A stretch of 64,000 nt of DNA, from the NCBI GenBank assembly GCA_019694875.1, contig JAIBBC010000004.1:1-64000 (forward strand), given 5' to 3'. The notes under the pieces are model-generated. The model saw nothing but the letters and a program-made list of their open reading frames with translations, was not told where the DNA came from and ran no database searches. Origin of the DNA: Cyclobacteriaceae bacterium. GTDB lineage: Bacteria > Bacteroidota > Bacteroidia > Cytophagales > Cyclobacteriaceae. The position numbers were made by a program, and so were the translations under genes. Positions 36,401 through 44,197 of this stretch are shown piece by piece (position 1 is the first letter of the stretch; each line of letters begins with the position of its first letter).

Positions 36401-36860
36401 GAAGTCGCGCAGAAGACCAGGCTGGTTTATGAAAGAAGAGCACGTGTTTGAAGATCATGCGCGCTTTGCTAACGACCTGATCAATGCAGGCGGACGTGTG
36501 GGCGTAGGTTCACACGGACAGCTGCAGGGCCTCGGTTATCACTGGGAGTTGTGGAGCATTGCATCCGGCGGCATGAGCAACCATAATGCATTGAAAGTGG
36601 CCACGATCAAAGGTGCTACCGCGATCGGTTTGGATGGCGACCTGGGAAGCATTGAGGCGGGAAAGCTGGCAGATTTCATTATTCTCGACAAGAACCCGTT
36701 GGAAAACATCCGCAATACCAATACAATCAATAAGGTGATGAAGAACGGCAGGTTGTATGATGGCAATACGCTGGATGAAGTTTATCCAACCGTGCGCAAG
36801 GCTCCATCGTTCGGAAACGAGCAGGTGGCACCGGGCGCGTTGCCGGGAGTTAACCGATAA
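33432..36860 (+). CDS. Secreted TolB-like propeller fused to amidohydrolase
   Basis: 1142 residues. The signal peptide ends in LFANAQ. Residues 50-640 hold many PD40/WD40-like blades (SPDGKTIAFDFMGDIF, SPDGTKLLFISDRSGG, SPDGKQVAFTALNRLY). A lysine/glutamate-rich linker follows (about 655-715). The amidohydrolase barrel begins near 735, with His788 and His790 in VDTHSHMWPAWG, further histidines in SGHEHAFPIYP and a GVGSHGQLQGLGYHWE segment, ending in GSIEAGKLADFIILDKNPL. This two-part arrangement is a recognised Bacteroidota family of the imidazolonepropionase-like amidohydrolases. It should be periplasmic or surface exposed. Substrate unknown. A strong terminator follows. Confidence 0.9.
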   Translation: MKKYYLLLLLSAVCLFANAQDDKKPKADSVKKEKPKKKTDLPLEAARRVNIKTTEGTWMSLDVSPDGKTIAFDFMGDIFTMPITGGKPVQFTKGMSFDSHPKFSPDGTKLLFISDRSGGENIWWFAIDKSDSLQLTKGNTEHYQSAEWTPDGNYVVGSRGIRNFKLWLFHKDGGGGAQLISNPANLKISEPAFGPDGRYIWFSQRNGAWNYNAQLPQYELAVYDRDNGEVEQKTVRYGSAFTPTLSPDGKWLVYGSRYNDQTGLILRDLKSGDEKWLAYPVQRDEQESIAPLGVLPAMSFTPDSKEVVASYGGKFYRIPVAGGNAINIPFEMNTEFLMGPLVEFKYPIKDDKEMVVTQIRNPVVSPDGKQVAFTALNRLYTMTLPDGAPKRVSNFEFTEAMPAWSPDGSQLVWSTWEGDGGHLYKMNFKAKGAKPQRLTNVAGLYSDPAWTFQGNKIVFLQGKSYNFKEEAGPVSFASQEEIAWVSGDGGNINVIAKAKGRSNPHFVKSEDRIFLFNYGKGLVSIRWDGTDERQHVKVTGITVYGSTPDENHCMMVESATEPAQQPSSAEIIKMAPEGDQAFAQINNDIYVVTIPKTGGDVPKISVSDAGNAQFPARKLTRLGGEFPSWNNNGKIVYFSLGNAFFTYNIDEAKAKELELKKKKAAEEKAKEEEKKDDKKEVKKDSTGGLKVVEKKDDKKDEKKDEGYKPTEQRIKVTVKKDIPDGKILLQNARIITMKGDEIIEKGDILVENARIKQVGPAGSIAVDASVKKMDLSGKTIVPGFVDTHSHMWPAWGIHKNQVWVYAANLAYGVTTTRDPQTATTDVLTYGDMVETGQVIGPRIYSTGPGVGFWAYNLKDFDQTKDILKQYSEYYNTKTIKMYLTGNRQHRQWIIQACKEQSLMPTTEGGLDFKLNMTNLIDGYSGHEHAFPIYPLYKDFTTAVAESKMTYTPTLLVAYGGPWAENFYYATENVNGDPKLNHFTAKSELDAKSRRRPGWFMKEEHVFEDHARFANDLINAGGRVGVGSHGQLQGLGYHWELWSIASGGMSNHNALKVATIKGATAIGLDGDLGSIEAGKLADFIILDKNPLENIRNTNTINKVMKNGRLYDGNTLDEVYPTVRKAPSFGNEQVAPGALPGVNR

Positions 36861-36884
36861 GATTTAAAAGACTGGTTATTAATA

Positions 36885-36915
36885 AAAGCCGCTTTCTCAA
36901 GCGGCTTTTTATTTA
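36885..36915 (+). terminator. Rho-independent terminator after amidohydrolase gene
   Basis: AAAAGCCGCTT-TCTC-AAGCGGCTTTT: 11-bp stem (36885-36895 with 36900-36910), then TTTATTT. Confidence 0.92.
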
Positions 36916-37065
36916 TGCTCAGAACCGACAGCAACTTTGCGCATAAGCCATTTCGGATAGAGGGCATATAGCGTGACAAAAAAAGCCAAAAAGTCTGTAT
37001 TCAAATCTTTATGAAACTATTTTGATAGGCTGTACATCAAGCGTTCAAGTCATAAATTCTATCCT

Positions 37066-38193
37066 ATGCGTAAATCCGTTCCTGCAGTCCTCTGTATGTA
37101 CTCAATGCTCATCAGTGCTCTGAAAAAAAACCTTCTTTGGATCTATTTACTACCCGTGGTTGTCCTTGGGTTTCAAAAACAAGAGTCGCAAGGCTTTGGC
37201 ATACGAGGAATCTTTCCCTATGACTCAATCGCTGACAAACAAATTGTACTCATAACCCAAACCAGGGAAATTAGCGACACACTGACGGTTACGAGTAATA
37301 ATTTCTACTTTGAGGGGGTGGTGAGCGAGCCAACGTATGCCACATTAATCATTGGTCAAAAAAGGTTTAGGTTCCCGTTGACGAATGATCGGATTAAAAT
37401 TGTCATAAAGAACATTCAGCGAACCGAATATACGGTCGAATACACGAAATCAAAAATCAGCGATAACCTTGATCGCTATTTCAAAGTCGATTCAGAAAAT
37501 TATTCAGATACGTATAAAAGTCTTCTGTCAGAAGGCCTTAATGCCAAAGACGACATAGAAAAAATGTTAATTGAAGCAAAAAAGGATAGCCTGATAGCCG
37601 GTTTTATAAATAAATGCATTTCTAAATACAGGAATTCGAACGATCGAGACGGATATGCGATGATCGTATATGATCTTACAGATCTATTTGGAACAAAAAA
37701 CTATCCTGAAAAAGTAGATGAATTTTACAAGCTGCTCCCAGCTGAACAACAAAGAGGTTTTTATGGTAAGAAAATACAGGCATATCTGAATCAATCCTAT
37801 AAGGTTGCTGTAGGGAAGTACATTAATTTCAAGTTTTCCGATATCCACAATCATGAAAAAACCTTAAAAGACTATCAGGGAAAATATGTTTTACTGGAGT
37901 TCTGGGCTACCTGGTGCGGCCCGTGTATCCAGTTGATACCCGATCTCAAAAGAATATACCAATCCGGTAAGCTTGAAATAATTTCGATTTCAATAGATGA
38001 GGATCTGGAAAAATGGAAAAATAAAACCCCCCAACTTGGAATGGATTGGATCAACATTCATTTTAAACAGCAAGATAACCTGAAAGACAAGTTTTTTGTA
38101 AATGGCGTTCCCTACAATGTACTATTATCTCGGGACGGTACATTACTTAAAACAAACGTGACTTTGTCGGAACTAGAGACGCTGATCAACTAG
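37066..38193 (+). CDS. TlpA-like thiol-disulfide protein with DUF4369-like N-terminal domain
   Basis: 375 residues. A long hydrophobic N-terminal segment (about 15-35) acts as signal peptide or anchor; starts at Met11 or Met14 are possible. Residues 45-130 are beta-rich and recall DUF4369 (ISDTLTVTSNNFYFEGVV). A helical middle follows (about 140-255). The C-terminal thioredoxin fold carries FWATWCGPCIQL with Cys284 and Cys287 and the cis-proline in VNGVPYNVL. Such proteins handle cytochrome c or envelope disulfides in Bacteroidota. The gene is distinctly more AT-rich than both neighbours, which suggests later acquisition, and stands alone behind a strong terminator. Confidence 0.82.
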   Translation: MRKSVPAVLCMYSMLISALKKNLLWIYLLPVVVLGFQKQESQGFGIRGIFPYDSIADKQIVLITQTREISDTLTVTSNNFYFEGVVSEPTYATLIIGQKRFRFPLTNDRIKIVIKNIQRTEYTVEYTKSKISDNLDRYFKVDSENYSDTYKSLLSEGLNAKDDIEKMLIEAKKDSLIAGFINKCISKYRNSNDRDGYAMIVYDLTDLFGTKNYPEKVDEFYKLLPAEQQRGFYGKKIQAYLNQSYKVAVGKYINFKFSDIHNHEKTLKDYQGKYVLLEFWATWCGPCIQLIPDLKRIYQSGKLEIISISIDEDLEKWKNKTPQLGMDWINIHFKQQDNLKDKFFVNGVPYNVLLSRDGTLLKTNVTLSELETLIN

Positions 38194-38232
38194 AATAATC
38201 TCTTTTCCGGATCGGTATTAGCAACGCCAAGC

Positions 38233-39606
38233 TCAATACGTAAAAACCTTTCCGCCCGCCATAACTTCCTGTGTTTTTTCATCGAATGTGGCTTTCTCAC
38301 CCGTGCGCACGGCAGCGTTGGTCATGATGCAGGCAATTGAATGCTGGTAGCCCGCTTCGACCGGAGCATTTGTTGGTTTCCGGCTTCGCACGCATTCCAT
38401 AAAGTTGCGCATGTGCCGCGATGTAGTTATGTCTCCACCCGTGTTCGCAGATGACGCAACCGGTTCAGTGGCTGCCACAAGATCCATAGTTGGAAGAAGA
38501 TTCGGCTGCATACCCATCGCTTTTGCATGCTGCTCCGTCAGGCCGCCTGTTGGTGTAACTTTATTGGTATTGAGATTCAGTTCACCTCCGTTCGAATAAT
38601 AAATTTCTTTGGGGTTTTCTTCACCGTTGTGCATGCGCGAAGAGAATACAACCTGAAAGCCGGATGAATTGTCATCATTTCCATAATCGAAAACGGCAGT
38701 CATGGTATCCCAATTTTGCCGGCCGTCCTTCCATTTATAGATTCCTCCGTTCGCGACCACGCTTCGCGGATGTTTTAACCCGGTAAACCAATGTACGGTG
38801 TCGATCTGGTGGCTCATCCATTGTCCCGGCATACCGGACGAGTATGGCCAGAACAATCGGTACTCCAGATGCTTGCGCGCATCAAAGGCTTCGAACGGCC
38901 GATTTAGTATGAACCGTTTCCAATCGGTATCTTCTTCTTTCATCTGCGCAACGAGCGAGGGCCTGCGCCAGCGACCCGGCTGATTGACATGCCACGTTAA
39001 TTCCACGGAAGTGATGTCGCCAAACTTTCCGCTGCTAATAAAATCCGCGGCAGCATGATAATTCGGTCCGCTTCTGCGTTGCGATCCGATTTGTACGATT
39101 TGTTTCGAATTGCTGATTGCTTTCAATGCCGCACGGTTGTCGGCCATCGTTTCCGCAAAAGGCTTTTCCACATACGCATCACATCCTGCGTTTACCGCCT
39201 CAATCGCGTGAAGCGCGTGCTGAAAGTCGGCCGTGCTGATGATCACCGCATCTGCACTTTTTGAACTGTATAGTTCTTCGTTGTTTCGATAGGCTTTCAC
39301 TTCGTGCCCGAGTGTTTTAAGCAGGTGCGCCTGCCCCTCCTCGCGCCTGATCTTCCAGATGTCAGACAACGCAATGATATCGAAATTCAATTCTTTGCTG
39401 TGATTCTGGAGGGCCGGAAGCAGTGAGTATTTGAACCGGTCGGAAAATCCAATCACCCCAACATTCACTCGATCGTTGGCTCCCAGTATCCGGCCATAGC
39501 TTTTTGCGCTCAATGCCCACGAACTAAAGTAGAGTCCCGCTGTTGCCAACGATGCCTTCGAGATAAATTCGCGTCTCGGCAGAGTATTCTTTTTCGACTT
39601 GCTCAT
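38233..39606 (-). CDS. Gfo/Idh/MocA-family oxidoreductase with Tat-like signal
   Basis: 457 residues. The N-terminus has twin arginines (LPRREFISKASLATAG), a probable Tat signal. The Rossmann domain starts at VNVGVIGFSDRF, and the motif EKPFAETM gives the conserved Glu-Lys-Pro that binds NAD(P). The C-terminal alpha/beta domain has RRPSLVAQMKEEDTDW and QIDTVHWFTGLKHP. Such exported members oxidise sugars or cyclitols. It starts 5 bp before the DUF1080 gene stop on the same strand (the DUF1080 gene is transcribed first), so the two form an operon likely active on an oxidised or modified disaccharide. Confidence 0.9.
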   Translation of the reverse strand: MSKSKKNTLPRREFISKASLATAGLYFSSWALSAKSYGRILGANDRVNVGVIGFSDRFKYSLLPALQNHSKELNFDIIALSDIWKIRREEGQAHLLKTLGHEVKAYRNNEELYSSKSADAVIISTADFQHALHAIEAVNAGCDAYVEKPFAETMADNRAALKAISNSKQIVQIGSQRRSGPNYHAAADFISSGKFGDITSVELTWHVNQPGRWRRPSLVAQMKEEDTDWKRFILNRPFEAFDARKHLEYRLFWPYSSGMPGQWMSHQIDTVHWFTGLKHPRSVVANGGIYKWKDGRQNWDTMTAVFDYGNDDNSSGFQVVFSSRMHNGEENPKEIYYSNGGELNLNTNKVTPTGGLTEQHAKAMGMQPNLLPTMDLVAATEPVASSANTGGDITTSRHMRNFMECVRSRKPTNAPVEAGYQHSIACIMTNAAVRTGEKATFDEKTQEVMAGGKVFTY

Positions 39607-39611
39607 ATCAT

Positions 39612-40961
39612 TTACTTAAGCTCTTTGATCTTGATGCTGCGAAATGAAACTTCATCGCCATGATCCTGCAACAGTATCCGGCCCTTCTCAGCCATGCCGA
39701 AGTTTTCCCACACTGCATATTTGCTTCTGGCAACAAGCGCATTAAAAATGGGTGTGCCGCGCTGGTACTCGACAATCTTGTAACCGTTCAGCCAGTGCTC
39801 GATCCGGTTATCCGGATAAACAATAATTCGTCCGTAATTCCATTCACCTATTTTATGAATGCCGCGACTGATCTTCAACGAGGGAATCAAATCATAAAGT
39901 GATCCCAGCGTACGGTTGCCCACAACGCCAAGCTTTGCATCGGGATGACGTTCGTCATCGAGGATCTGGTATTCAAGACCAATGGCGGAACCGGTGTTGC
40001 CTTCTTTCTCGGTGACAAAATATTTCACCCCGCTGTTGGCACCTTCGGTAAGCCTGAACTCAAACTGCAAGTCGAATGCAGCGAATTGTTTTTCGGTTAC
40101 GATGTCGCCACCGTTTTGCGACTCACCGCCGGTTGATTTTTTTACCTCCAGGATGCCACTCTCATAACTCCATCCCTGTTTTGGAAATTCTGTTTTGTAT
40201 GCTCCACGCCAACCGTTAGTTGTTTGCCCGTCCCACAATAAGCTTAGACCGTTTTGCTTTTCCTGATTGCTGAGCGTGTTGGGAATTGTATTCACTACAA
40301 AAATTGAATCCAAAGGCGATTGTTCAAGATTCTTTGTTTGGATGCGGATGTTACGCCACCGGATTTTCTTTCCGCTTTCTTCCGGCTTGCCGACTGCATG
40401 CACTTGCAACGCGATGAAACCCGAGGCGGTCATGTTGTCAACGAGGTGTGCTGTTGGTATGTCATTAATCCAAATACGCATTACAGTACCAATGCATTCT
40501 ATGCGACACTTATTCCAGGCATTTTTCTTATAAGCGGATTTTGCTGCGACATTATATTCAAGCGGATACAGCCATTCTCTCCGGGCTTCATCATAAATAC
40601 CGCCCGTCCAGCTGCGGGACGATGGATCAATTTCCGCCTGGTATCCATGTACTCGACCGTTTTGGTAATCGGGTTTGCTTTCGCTGCGAAACTGGATACC
40701 TGAATTCATGTCGTCATCAAGCTTGAATTCAAGTTCAAGAATAAAGTCGCTGTATGCTGATGTTGTCGCCAGGAACGAATTGGGTTCGTTGAAAACAGTT
40801 GTACCCACAATCTCACCATGTTCAACTTTATAGCTGGCTTTGCCATTAAGCTGTGTCCACCCGGACAAATCTTTTCCATTAAAAAGCTTTACCCAATTTC
40901 GTTGTCCATTCACGGAAAGAGTGCAACAGATAAAAATTGCAATAAAAACCAGTCTGTTCAT
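39612..40961 (-). CDS. Tandem DUF1080 (3-keto-disaccharide hydrolase-type) protein
   Basis: 449 residues from ATG 40961 (an ATG two codons earlier at 40967 is also possible). The signal peptide ends in CTLSVNGQ. Two DUF1080 beta-sandwich domains are present: about 20-210 ([38 protein letters not shown]) and about 235-448 ([38 protein letters not shown]). DUF1080 members include 3-keto-glucoside and disaccharide hydrolases that cleave glycosides already oxidised by a Gfo/Idh/MocA-type enzyme. That matches the next gene, 5 bp downstream. Each copy keeps the paired E-F-(R/K)-L strand and GIQF/GVKYF motif. Confidence 0.88.
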   Translation of the reverse strand: MNRLVFIAIFICCTLSVNGQRNWVKLFNGKDLSGWTQLNGKASYKVEHGEIVGTTVFNEPNSFLATTSAYSDFILELEFKLDDDMNSGIQFRSESKPDYQNGRVHGYQAEIDPSSRSWTGGIYDEARREWLYPLEYNVAAKSAYKKNAWNKCRIECIGTVMRIWINDIPTAHLVDNMTASGFIALQVHAVGKPEESGKKIRWRNIRIQTKNLEQSPLDSIFVVNTIPNTLSNQEKQNGLSLLWDGQTTNGWRGAYKTEFPKQGWSYESGILEVKKSTGGESQNGGDIVTEKQFAAFDLQFEFRLTEGANSGVKYFVTEKEGNTGSAIGLEYQILDDERHPDAKLGVVGNRTLGSLYDLIPSLKISRGIHKIGEWNYGRIIVYPDNRIEHWLNGYKIVEYQRGTPIFNALVARSKYAVWENFGMAEKGRILLQDHGDEVSFRSIKIKELK

Positions 40962-41076
40962 AATCATTACGGTAGTTATCTTAAAGCTACGGAATTCTCA
41001 AACTTTTCTCTGAGGATGTTACAACGGACGGACGGAAACGCGTGTCAATGGAAGTAAACAACAAAACCGAATTCGT

Positions 41077-41412
41077 ATGCGCAAAATTTACCTCCTGTTT
41101 ACGTTGGCAGCCGGTCTGGCCGGATGTGTTACAGAAGATCAACCGGCAACCGGAGAAAAGTTAAGCTCGTCCAATTCCGATGAGCTTGTAGATGCCGTTA
41201 TTGTTGATGAAGGCGAACCCATGTGGGATGGCTGCGGCTGGGTAATGTATGTTGATTCCGTTCGGTACAAGCCGCTTGACCTCCCGGATAACTTCAAGGT
41301 TAACGGACTCGGGATAAAGGTTTCATACGCAGCTCACGGAACTGACTACCTGTGTGGCCTCGCGGCACTGCCTATGCCGGAGATCGAAATCCTGTCGATC
41401 AAAAAAGATTAA
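41077..41412 (+). CDS. Small lipoprotein with conserved DGCGW motif
   Basis: 111 residues. The signal peptide ends in a lipobox (AGLAGCVTE). The mature part has WDGCGWVMYVDSVRYKPLDLPDNFK and GTDYLCGL; the two cysteines could form a disulfide. Small proteins with this D-G-C-G-W pattern occur widely in Bacteroidota lipoproteins; the function is unknown. Its stop overlaps the stop of the convergent WYL gene by 4 bp (41409-41412). Confidence 0.7.
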   Translation: MRKIYLLFTLAAGLAGCVTEDQPATGEKLSSSNSDELVDAVIVDEGEPMWDGCGWVMYVDSVRYKPLDLPDNFKVNGLGIKVSYAAHGTDYLCGLAALPMPEIEILSIKKD

Positions 41413-42308
41413 ACAAGGCGCTGCTGTTTCAGCTTGTCTTTGATGTAGGTTTTAAATTCCGGTGGACTGGTAACCGTCACTTCATCGGCAAGGCCCATCA
41501 CAAACCGGCCCACGCCCTTGAAGTTCAGCACCGGCCCGTTGAACGTGTAGGTACGCTCTTCCTCGTTTTCGTTCTTCTCGAGGTATGGAAGTGAAAGCGG
41601 AAACTCTTCGCGCAGCAATACGTAAGCCCGCAGACTGAGCTTCAGCGTAACCCAGGTTTCTTTCTTGCCGCTGATGCCGAACATATCGGTTGACGTTTTT
41701 TCGTGCAGCTTCTGGAATTTGTAGGGCTTGTCGAGCACTACTACTTCCCCAATTCGTTCAAGTTTGAAATACTTGTTCTGCTTGTCTTTGGTATCAAGCG
41801 CCTGCACCGATTGAAAGCCTTCTCCGAACTGGAAAGGCTCAACCAAACGATCAGTAATTTCTTGGCTGTTGGCCGAATGATAATTCTTTAAAACAACCTG
41901 CTTGCCGCCTTCTATGGCCTCGCTGATGGCGCGGAACATTTTGGCAACCCGCAGCTTTAAGAACTGCTCCGGTAATTCCTTGGCTTCTGAATGGAATGCG
42001 AGTTTTTTCAGGAGCGTTCCCCGTAACGGATGTTTATCGGCACCGCTTTGAATGAGCTGCCGCAGGATGGCAACTTCCTCGAGCGTGAAGCGGTCTTCGG
42101 GGTTTTCACCTTCCTCCTGGTGGATAAAATACCGGCCATGAAAATCCTGATCGATGATGAACCCGATTTCCTCAAGCAATTTAAAGTAGCGGTAAACCGT
42201 GCGCGAAGTTGAATCGAGTTGCTGGGCAAGCTGGTCGACTGTGCGGCCACCTCCTTTTAATAATCCGATCAGTTGAAATACGCGTAAAATCTTGGCTTGT
42301 GGTATCAT
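41409..42308 (-). CDS. WYL-domain transcriptional regulator
   Basis: 299 residues. An N-terminal DeoR/HTH_11-like winged helix (QLIGLLKGGGRTVDQLAQQL, then RTVYRYFKLLEEIGF) is followed by a WYL domain (about 140-220) and a C-terminal WCX-like extension (AYVLLREEFPLSL). WYL domains bind small ligands or nucleic acid and often control defence or stress genes. An inverted repeat of TGTCAAAT is 3 bp upstream of the start codon and two small genes diverge from it. That suggests autoregulation and control of those genes (inference). A Tyr-rich YRYFKLLE recognition helix is visible. Confidence 0.88.
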   Translation of the reverse strand: MIPQAKILRVFQLIGLLKGGGRTVDQLAQQLDSTSRTVYRYFKLLEEIGFIIDQDFHGRYFIHQEEGENPEDRFTLEEVAILRQLIQSGADKHPLRGTLLKKLAFHSEAKELPEQFLKLRVAKMFRAISEAIEGGKQVVLKNYHSANSQEITDRLVEPFQFGEGFQSVQALDTKDKQNKYFKLERIGEVVVLDKPYKFQKLHEKTSTDMFGISGKKETWVTLKLSLRAYVLLREEFPLSLPYLEKNENEEERTYTFNGPVLNFKGVGRFVMGLADEVTVTSPPEFKTYIKDKLKQQRLV

Positions 42309-42310
42309 TC

Positions 42311-42344
42311 TGTCAAATTAGGCATTTGACACAAATTGTCAAAA
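42311..42344. promoter_or_regulatory. Candidate WYL-regulator operator
   Basis: TGTCAAAT-TAGGC-ATTTGACA (42311-42331) has perfect 8-bp arms. A third half-site TGTCAAAA is at 42337-42344. It lies between the WYL start (42308) and the divergent small gene (42365), the expected place for an operator of a divergent regulator. Confidence 0.65.
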
Positions 42345-42364
42345 TGATGTTCGTTATTCGTATC

Positions 42365-42499
42365 ATGAAAACGACAAAGAAGTCTGCCCCGCGGTTGAAT
42401 GAACAACCGGTTTCACAGCCGCGCAATCCGGAGGTCATTGAAAAGTTTTACAAGCAAATCGTAAACAGTTTTGGTTATGCATATCCAGGAAAAGCTTAG
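42365..42499 (+). CDS. Hypothetical 44-residue protein
   Basis: 44 residues from ATG 42365. It is basic at the N-terminus (KTTKKSAPRLNEQ) and then forms a likely helix (PEVIEKFYKQIVNSFGY). No membrane segment, no recognised domain. An in-frame ATG at 42344 lies inside the operator half-site and is less likely. The end overlaps the next small gene by 23 bp in another frame. Its place beside the WYL operator suggests it is a regulated target. Confidence 0.5.
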   Translation: MKTTKKSAPRLNEQPVSQPRNPEVIEKFYKQIVNSFGYAYPGKA

Positions 42500-42734
42500 A
42501 ACCCGCAAAACATCTAATTATCCGGCACAGGAGTTTTTAAATGAGCTGGAATTATTAACGCTCATTGAGCAGCATTACAATGGTCGGCCTGCCGCTCGCA
42601 TTTACGTTGCCCCCATGTGTTACATCCTGCCAGAGTTTTACGAACAGGCACTGCAGGGAATGCTGGGCAGTTTCGAAGCGCGCGAAGAATATGAAGCCTG
42701 TGCGCGCGTGATCAAGCTTTTAGCAAATATTTAA
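42477..42734 (+). CDS. Hypothetical 85-residue protein
   Basis: 85 residues from ATG 42477 (a TTG at 42471 is in frame). The middle FLNELELLTLIEQHYNGRPAARIYVAPMCY and the helical C-terminus EQALQGMLGSFEAREEYEAC, partly quoted here as VAPMCYILPEFYEQAL, are unlike any family I can name. It overlaps the 44-residue gene, which suggests translational coupling. A hairpin terminator follows at 42744. Together these two genes form a short unit divergent from the WYL regulator. Confidence 0.6.
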   Translation: MHIQEKLRTRKTSNYPAQEFLNELELLTLIEQHYNGRPAARIYVAPMCYILPEFYEQALQGMLGSFEAREEYEACARVIKLLANI

Positions 42735-42743
42735 ATCTTTAAG

Positions 42744-42805
42744 AGGAGCGCTATTTGCCATAGTGTGCTTGCTTCCCGAGCCATCGGGAGGCTGCTCCTT
42801 TTTTA
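42744..42805 (+). terminator. Nested hairpin terminator after the WYL-linked small genes
   Basis: The outer arms AGGAGC (42744-42749) and GCTCCT (42794-42799) enclose an inner stem TCCCGA/TCGGGA (42774-42779 with 42784-42789). A run of T follows (42799-42804). Confidence 0.7.
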
Positions 42806-42837
42806 GGTCGGATTACTGAATTATCAATGGCTGAGTA

Positions 42838-44097
42838 TCACCCCGCCATCTCCGTTAACGCCTTTACAAATGCATCCAGTTCAGCGGTGGTTGTATAAAC
42901 GTTTGGTGTTATCCTGCAACCGCGAACACCTTGCCCGTCAATCGCGACTGTCCATATCTTATACTTCGTGAGCAGTGTTTTGGCCATATCGGCCGGAGTC
43001 ATATTTTGAATACCGACATTCGCAATCCCGCACGACCGCTTCGGGTCTTCCGGTGTATTCAACACGATGTTTTTATTGCTGCGAACCCTTGACGTCCAAT
43101 AGTTCTGCAAATATTGAAGTCGAGCCTCTTTGCGTTCCGGACCGAGCTTTTGGTAAAAATCAATAGCATCCAGGATCGTCAGGTCGGTTGCCACCGGATG
43201 TGTTCCCGTGTGCGCCAGATGCGTAATGTCATCCTTCATGTTCCAGTCGGCCATTAACGACCATAAACCGGGTGCCTTACCTTCTCTGATGTACAACAGC
43301 CCGGAACCCAACGGAACACTAAGCCATTTATGCAGACTGGTTGCATAGTAATCACATCCCAAGTCAGGAATTCTGAAGTTCAGATGCGCAAACGCATGGG
43401 CGCCATCAACCGCCACGTCAACGTTCAGGCTGTGCGCCATATCGCTAATCTTTTTAATCGGTAACACCTGTCCGGTAATGTTAATCATGTGACTGACAAG
43501 AAGCAGTTTGGTTTTCGGGGTAATAGCCTTACGGTATAATTCTACGATCTCTTCATCGGAGGCGGGATGGTTGGGTACAGAAAGAACCTTCGCGACAATG
43601 CCGTAACGCTTCTCCATCAGCTTAAACTGGTTCACGATAGAGCCGTAGTCCTGCTCGGCCATCACTGCTTCATCGCCAGCGTTCCAGTGAATACCATTGA
43701 TCACGGTATCCAGCGACTCGGTTGTGTTACGCGTGATTGCAATTTCAGCCGTAGAGCATCCCGCTAATTCAGCAAGCTTCGCAACAACCTTCTTTTTATT
43801 CTCGACTTGCACGGTACGCATGTAGTACGAGCCCTGCATATTCACTTCACGGATGTGGTCGAGGTATTTATCGAGTGTTTCCTGTGGCAAGAAACAGTAG
43901 TAACCGTTTTCCAGGTTGATGTAGTCGGGTTTAAGCTTGTAACCTTTGCGGATACCAGCCCAGAATTTCTCATCGCTGGCGAGCGCTGCAGGTGAATATG
44001 ACTGGTGTTGCTCAAGCCATTCGCCTACCGCAATGCGAGGCATAAAAGCAGCTGCGCCCAGGGCGAGACTGTGCTGAAGGAAAGTTCTTTTGTCCAT
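42838..44097 (-). CDS. Class V aminotransferase-fold PLP enzyme (isopenicillin N epimerase-like)
   Basis: 419 residues. The N-terminal KRTFLQHSLALGAAAFMP is a signal or Tat-like leader, unusual for a PLP enzyme but common for this Bacteroidota group. PLP ligands: Asp231 in VAVDGAHAFAH and Lys257 in YYATSLHKWLSVP, with the small domain RVRSNKNIVLNTPED. The family includes cysteine desulfurases and isopenicillin N epimerase-like proteins; no Cys-loop of a desulfurase is seen. Reaction unknown. The gene is single on its strand. Confidence 0.85.
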   Translation of the reverse strand: MDKRTFLQHSLALGAAAFMPRIAVGEWLEQHQSYSPAALASDEKFWAGIRKGYKLKPDYINLENGYYCFLPQETLDKYLDHIREVNMQGSYYMRTVQVENKKKVVAKLAELAGCSTAEIAITRNTTESLDTVINGIHWNAGDEAVMAEQDYGSIVNQFKLMEKRYGIVAKVLSVPNHPASDEEIVELYRKAITPKTKLLLVSHMINITGQVLPIKKISDMAHSLNVDVAVDGAHAFAHLNFRIPDLGCDYYATSLHKWLSVPLGSGLLYIREGKAPGLWSLMADWNMKDDITHLAHTGTHPVATDLTILDAIDFYQKLGPERKEARLQYLQNYWTSRVRSNKNIVLNTPEDPKRSCGIANVGIQNMTPADMAKTLLTKYKIWTVAIDGQGVRGCRITPNVYTTTAELDAFVKALTEMAG

Positions 44098-44197
44098 GGT
44101 TTTGGGTTTACCTGACGGGAATTAAATATACAATGAAATGAAGTTCAAAATGACCAGACGTTACGTTCGGTTTAAAAGCCTAATGAAAGGCACATCC

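Noticed and set aside
42209..42364. Longer start for the 44-residue ORF, inside the WYL gene
   Set aside because: It would run antisense through the WYL helix-turn-helix and across the operator; ATG 42365 directly after the operator is far more plausible.
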